DNA of 9,630 nucleotides from an uncultured Eubacteriales bacterium (GTDB lineage Bacteria > Bacillota > Clostridia > Oscillospirales > CAG-272): NCBI GenBank assembly GCA_934526185.1, contig CAKTAA010000077.1, forward strand, positions 1 to 9,630. Reading direction: 5' to 3'. Position numbers and translations under genes: made by a program. The notes below the pieces were generated by a model. That model worked only from the letters and a program-made list of their open reading frames with translations. It ran no database searches and was not told the DNA's origin. Positions 6,782 to 9,630 of this stretch are shown piece by piece (position 1 is the stretch's first letter; every line of letters starts with the position of its first letter).

Positions 6782-8038
6782 ATGAAATTTATAACAACAA
6801 ACAAAGAAATGCTCCGTGCATACAACTGGGCGGTAGAATGTGCCATGGGATATGTCAAAGAGGGATACCCCGTTGGGCCCTTCTACGAGGCGGCACTTCC
6901 TGACAGAAACGGATTCTGTATGAGAGATATGTCCCATCAGTCTGTAGGCGGTCATTATCTCGGACTTGACGAGCATAACAAAAATATGATACACAAATTT
7001 GCGGAAAATGTCAGTGAATCCAAGGACTATTGCACATTCTGGGAAATCGTATTCGACGGAACGCCGTATTATGGCGATTACACAAGCGACGATGATTTCT
7101 GGTACAACCTCCCTGCGAACTTTGATGTTGTCCGCACATGCTACGAGCTTTACAACAGAACGGGCGACAAATCGTACTTCACAGACCCCGTAAATCTCGA
7201 ATTTCTCCGCATTTCCATTAACGAATACATCGAGCGCTGGGACAGAGACAGCGACGGCATTGTTGACAGAGTTGACGAGGACTACAACCGAGGAATCTGC
7301 TCTTACGATGAGCACGGTAAAAAAGGATATATGTGTGCGCTTGACACATATGTACTGGAATTTGCGGCATTTGATGCAATGGCGAAGATTTACGGCATTC
7401 TCGGTCGTTATACGGAATCGGCAAAAGCGAGAGAGAAAGCAGAATGGCTTCGTGACGGAATCTACAAGAATTGGTGGGACAATGACAGCAAATTATTTGT
7501 ATCTAAGCTAAACAAGGACGGCTCATTCGGCGGTCAGTTTTCCATAACAAATTCGGGCTTTCCTATTCGTTGCAACATGGTAGACGACGAGCACAGAGTA
7601 GCACAGATGAATTATATATGGAAAAATTCTGCCTCAATTCAGATTGAGGAGCAAACCTATCTTGCGGAGCTTCTTTGGAAATGCAGACGAAACGAGGATG
7701 CAATGACCGTAATTTCGAGAATCACCGCAGACGGATATCCTCGCCGCGAATATCCCGAAGTATCATACACAACCGTTGAAAATATGGTTGAAGGATACAT
7801 GGGAATCCGCCCTAATTTTGACGAAAACACAATCGAAACAAAATTCGGCGGTGCCGAAGGAGACATTGCAGAGATTACAGATGTTCCCGTTTTCGGCGGA
7901 ACTGTTTCCGTAAAGCACGAAAGGGCGGACAAGACCGTATTCACGAATAACACGGGCAAAGCAGTAAAGTGGTTCTGCAAAACCGATGGCGGCGAAAAGA
8001 TTATTGAAGTAGCCGACGGAGAAACTGTTGAAGGATAA
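6782..8038 (+). CDS. putative six-hairpin (alpha/alpha)6 glycoside hydrolase
   Basis: A 418-residue protein without signal peptide, therefore probably cytoplasmic. The N-terminal block GPFYEAALPDRNGFCMRDMSHQ (conserved RD at 48-49), the repeat of Trp-rich helical hairpins (FWEIVFDGTPYYGDY), WDRDSDGIVD at 153-162 and PEVSYTTVENMVEGYMGI at 325-342 are typical of six-hairpin glycosidases related to the trehalase, GH63/MGH1 and GH78 barrels. A short beta-rich tail (about 345-418) follows the barrel. The exact GH family, catalytic acid and base, and substrate cannot be fixed by eye; acidic residues in the WDRDSDG and PEVSY motifs are candidates. The protein looks complete at both ends. It probably acts on oligosaccharides brought into the cell. 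It lies divergent from a DUF4838 lipoprotein, which suggests a shared glycan theme, and follows a truncated gene remnant. Confidence 0.82.
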   Translation: MKFITTNKEMLRAYNWAVECAMGYVKEGYPVGPFYEAALPDRNGFCMRDMSHQSVGGHYLGLDEHNKNMIHKFAENVSESKDYCTFWEIVFDGTPYYGDYTSDDDFWYNLPANFDVVRTCYELYNRTGDKSYFTDPVNLEFLRISINEYIERWDRDSDGIVDRVDEDYNRGICSYDEHGKKGYMCALDTYVLEFAAFDAMAKIYGILGRYTESAKAREKAEWLRDGIYKNWWDNDSKLFVSKLNKDGSFGGQFSITNSGFPIRCNMVDDEHRVAQMNYIWKNSASIQIEEQTYLAELLWKCRRNEDAMTVISRITADGYPRREYPEVSYTTVENMVEGYMGIRPNFDENTIETKFGGAEGDIAEITDVPVFGGTVSVKHERADKTVFTNNTGKAVKWFCKTDGGEKIIEVADGETVEG

Positions 8039-8068
8039 GCTTTATAGAGCTGAATTTTGCAGGAATAT

Positions 8069-8086
8069 GGTGTAACACCGTTTTTT
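8069..8086 (+). terminator. weak terminator after the glycosidase-like gene
   Basis: GGTG (8069-8072), TAA loop and CACC (8076-8079), then G and six T. The stem has only four base pairs, so efficiency would be low, but position and T run fit the end of the preceding gene. Confidence 0.3.
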
Positions 8087-8188
8087 CGGGGTTGCATCGT
8101 TTTCTCTTTATAGACTGTAAGCCTGTGTTCCTGTGGGTTTGCCTTAATCATCGCCACAAGGTTTTTAATTACATTTCCGTGGTAATAT

Positions 8189-8352
8189 TCATATATCAAA
8201 GCTCGTCTGTTTTATGCTATCAAGCTTCTTTTCATCTTCTCAGCCCTTTTAATGAGCGTTCTCTACTCTCTTTCCGTAGTCGACGGACATTTTTAAATCA
8301 CGTTCACGGAGATATTGCCGAGAGCGTGATCTTCATAGATACGCTCTATCAG
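8189..8352 (-). pseudogene. relic of a large serine recombinase (C-terminal region)
   Basis: The minus strand reads LIERIYEDHALGNISVNVI (8352-8296), then after a frameshift MSVDYGKRVENAH (from 8290), and after two in-frame stops EDEKKLDSIKQTSFDI to 8189. Joined, this follows the pattern LYED..xG.I...F..MS.DYEKE.......LK of large serine recombinases with a DUF4368-type C-terminus, as carried by clostridial transposons and integrative elements. At least one frameshift and several stops show it is dead. The catalytic N-terminal resolvase domain is absent from the window; the sequence upstream (8353-8470) shows no recognisable continuation. The low GC and proximity to the sortase fragment suggest debris of an old mobile insertion. 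The assignment rests on motif memory, not a search. Confidence 0.5.
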
Positions 8353-8471
8353 CTAAGTGGCGTTAATACTTGCTTAGATTTGATAAAATATTTACCAACT
8401 CTTTTTACCGTATTTCTATTTGCTGTGGGCATTGCCGTATTTTTGTATCCGACATAATGTCTTTCTGCTAA

Positions 8472-8804
8472 TCTGTCAAGGTACGTCCGAGGGGACTTAA
8501 AGACGGGGGAGATTTGGAAAACACTTTCCTTTCTATCGGAGGCGAAACAACGCGCGCTGCGCTGTCTGCTCACTGCAGACTGTCAATTGCGCGCCTGTTT
8601 ACCGCTCCTGACGACAGCTCCATCCTGCACATTGTCAAAGACGATGACCTTGAAGCACTTACCTTACGAGTTGCGGAAACGAAAATCATCGATCCTTCCG
8701 ACGGAGGCAGTATTGACATACAGAAGGAACGCTGCCTTTTGACGTTATCTGCCTGTCATCCGTTCCCTCGTAATTATCAGCAGCTTCATCCAATGTATCA
8801 CTAA
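8472..8804 (+). pseudogene. truncated class C (pilus) sortase relic
   Basis: A plus-strand frame with only a TTG candidate start (8514), carrying the middle of a class C sortase: LENTFLSIGGETTRAALSAH aligns with the family's GTSLPVGGESTHAVLTGH, followed by ARLFTAP, VAETKIIDPSD and LLTLSACHPF, equivalent to LVTLVTCTPY. Counting from the TTG, catalytic His20 and Cys81 are present. The catalytic Arg expected nine residues after the Cys (NTHRLLVRG) is Gln90 (CAG), one base from an Arg codon, and the frame then ends abruptly in LHPMYH. The N-terminal membrane anchor, about half the protein, and the C-terminal membrane segment are missing. Class C sortases polymerise pilins at the cell surface; this one cannot be functional. 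No pilin gene or sorting signal is visible nearby. Confidence 0.7.
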
Positions 8805-8814
8805 CGCCGATTTT

Positions 8815-8856
8815 ATGAAAAATGGCGGACAGCCGAATTCCGGCTGTCCGCCATTT
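8815..8856 (-). terminator. rho-independent terminator of the zinc-ribbon gene
   Basis: A perfect 16-bp stem, AAATGGCGGACAGCCG (8820-8835) and its exact complement (8841-8856), around a 5-nt loop. On the minus strand it is followed by TTTTTCAT; on the plus strand only a mixed sequence follows. It lies 54 nt after the stop of the zinc-ribbon gene. The A and T flanks could make it weakly bidirectional. Confidence 0.9.
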
Positions 8857-8910
8857 CGTGCTTCTGTCCTTTAAACAGAACAACCGTATCGCGAACCGAT
8901 TCAAAAAGTT

Positions 8911-9327
8911 TCAGCTTCGTATGTTAAATTCCGTCAAGCACTTCGGACATTTAATTTGCACCTCGCCCTTGCCGCGTGGGATGCGAAGCGGCAGTCTGCA
9001 GGAAGGGCATTTGCAGTATTTGTAAATTTTTCTGTTTTTCCACTTCGCCCGTCCCTGTTTCAGCTTGGTTAAAAAAGCATTGTGAACCTGCAGATATTTT
9101 TGATTTTCCGCAAGCCGCTTGGTTCTATTTCTGGAAAAAGCCCGGTAAAAAACAACAATAAGTAAAACCAGAGCCATGCTGTACAAAGCATAATAGGCAT
9201 ACCTTCCGCCGCACAAACGAAAAATTACAGCCAGCAGAACGCAGGCAATACATACAATATTCAGTGTGCGCGAAAGATGGTCATAGCCATACCTTCCCGC
9301 CATAAAACGGCGCAGACGTTCCCACAT
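8911..9327 (-). CDS. two-TM zinc-ribbon membrane protein, function unknown
   Basis: A 138-residue protein. The start at 9327 is chosen because GGAGG sits 9 nt upstream; an in-frame ATG at 9360 would add 11 residues but lies upstream of that ribosome site. The product begins MWERLRRFMAGRYGYDHLSR, has two hydrophobic segments (about 22-38 and 44-62), a basic linker and a C-terminal four-cysteine zinc ribbon with CPSC at 107-110 and CPKC at 127-130. It matches a small conserved clostridial protein type with no assigned role, as I remember it. Topology by the positive-inside rule places both ends, including the ribbon, in the cytoplasm. It follows coaD by 49 nt on the same strand, so the two are probably co-transcribed, and a strong terminator closes the unit. 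Confidence 0.85.
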   Translation of the reverse strand: MWERLRRFMAGRYGYDHLSRTLNIVCIACVLLAVIFRLCGGRYAYYALYSMALVLLIVVFYRAFSRNRTKRLAENQKYLQVHNAFLTKLKQGRAKWKNRKIYKYCKCPSCRLPLRIPRGKGEVQIKCPKCLTEFNIRS

Positions 9328-9376
9328 AAACGAATTCCTCCATATATTTATAAAAATCAACTGCTGTTTCAGCGCA

Positions 9377-9630
9377 TCATTGCCTGTTTCGTCTTTCGTT
9401 CAGGTACCGGCCGACAGCCGGCGGCACATAACGGCTGACATCCTGCTCATACCGCAGCAGCTCTCTTACAAAGGTTGAAGATACCTCCATATATTCTTGG
9501 CGGGCAGGCATCAGCAGCGTATCTGTTTCCGAATTAATTCTTCGGTTAAGGTGTGACAGGTTGAGTTCGTAGTCAAAATCGATCATTCCGCGCACACCCT
9601 TGATCACCACCGCGTTACGCTCACAGGCAT
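9377..9630 (-). CDS. coaD: phosphopantetheine adenylyltransferase, 3' part (cut by window edge)
   Basis: The last 83 codons of CoaD, which transfers AMP from ATP to 4'-phosphopantetheine, the penultimate step of coenzyme A synthesis. The frame is open to the window edge (residues ACERNAVVIKGVRG...), so the 5' half, with the nucleotide-binding HIGH-like motif, lies outside. Recognised elements are VIKGVRGMIDFDYEL, matching the family VRGLR..DFEYE, then NRRINSETDTLLM and VSSTFVREL, matching the ISSSxVR ATP-binding motif, and the terminal VPPAV. CoaD is usually about 160 residues, so roughly half is here. It precedes the zinc-ribbon gene by 49 nt on the same strand. Nothing suggests it is damaged. 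Confidence 0.95.
   Translation of the reverse strand, partial: ACERNAVVIKGVRGMIDFDYELNLSHLNRRINSETDTLLMPARQEYMEVSSTFVRELLRYEQDVSRYVPPAVGRYLNERRNRQ

Noticed and set aside
6704..7315. A 203-codon minus-strand open frame
   Set aside because: It is antisense to the conserved N-terminal motifs of the glycosidase-like gene; its repetitive Val-rich composition is typical of a shadow frame.
8092..8457. A 121-codon plus-strand frame
   Set aside because: It is the complement of the serine recombinase relic and has no ribosome site. The minus strand carries the recognisable motifs.
1..9630. CRISPR array, tRNA, rRNA, riboswitch or intact insertion sequence
   Set aside because: No regularly spaced repeats, no cloverleaf or rRNA-like segments, no recognised riboswitch core and no intact transposase with terminal inverted repeats were seen on either strand.

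Overview
The window looks like a chromosomal stretch from a low-to-moderate-GC Clostridia (Bacillota), plausibly a gut-type anaerobe. The grounds are an IreB/UPF0297 protein, a Firmicutes-type zinc-ribbon membrane protein beside coaD, clostridial carbohydrate genes, purine-rich Shine-Dalgarno sites and very AT-rich promoter regions. The organism call is inference from gene content and composition only.

Layout, left to right. 1-407 holds no intact gene: there is a possible eroded coding fragment on the minus strand and a terminator-like hairpin. 408-2150 (+) is a complete homodimer-type ABC exporter half-transporter. 2151-2437 is a convergent gap with several inverted repeats, probably terminators. 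On the minus strand follow ireB (2438-2695) and an upstream uncharacterised gene, tentatively DUF6179 (2871-3836). Both are read from a very good sigma-A promoter at 3970-3998; a coding-looking frame without a start codon lies between that promoter and the DUF6179 start. A clean terminator (4065-4096) closes the next minus-strand gene, a large DUF4838 lipoprotein (4165-6150), which has its own strong promoter (6204-6232). An AT-rich intergenic region follows, ending in a headless coding remnant (6536-6736). Then comes a plus-strand six-hairpin glycoside-hydrolase-like gene (6782-8038), divergent from the DUF4838 gene.

8039-8910 is a gene graveyard. It has a frameshifted large serine recombinase relic (minus) and the catalytic core of a class C sortase (plus) that has lost its N-terminal half, its C-terminus and its catalytic arginine. 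The right end is a housekeeping minus-strand pair: the 3' half of coaD running off the window edge, and a small two-TM zinc-ribbon protein closed by a perfect 16-bp terminator stem.

Functionally there are three themes. Envelope signalling or unknown: ireB with the DUF6179-like gene. Glycan handling: DUF4838 lipoprotein and glycosidase-like protein. Export: the ABC transporter. I do not see a convincing new defence or mobile system. The items most worth a second look are ireB in a transcription unit with a DUF6179-like protein instead of its usual ruvX partners, the catalytically broken sortase beside recombinase debris, and two nearly identical promoters in front of unrelated genes.
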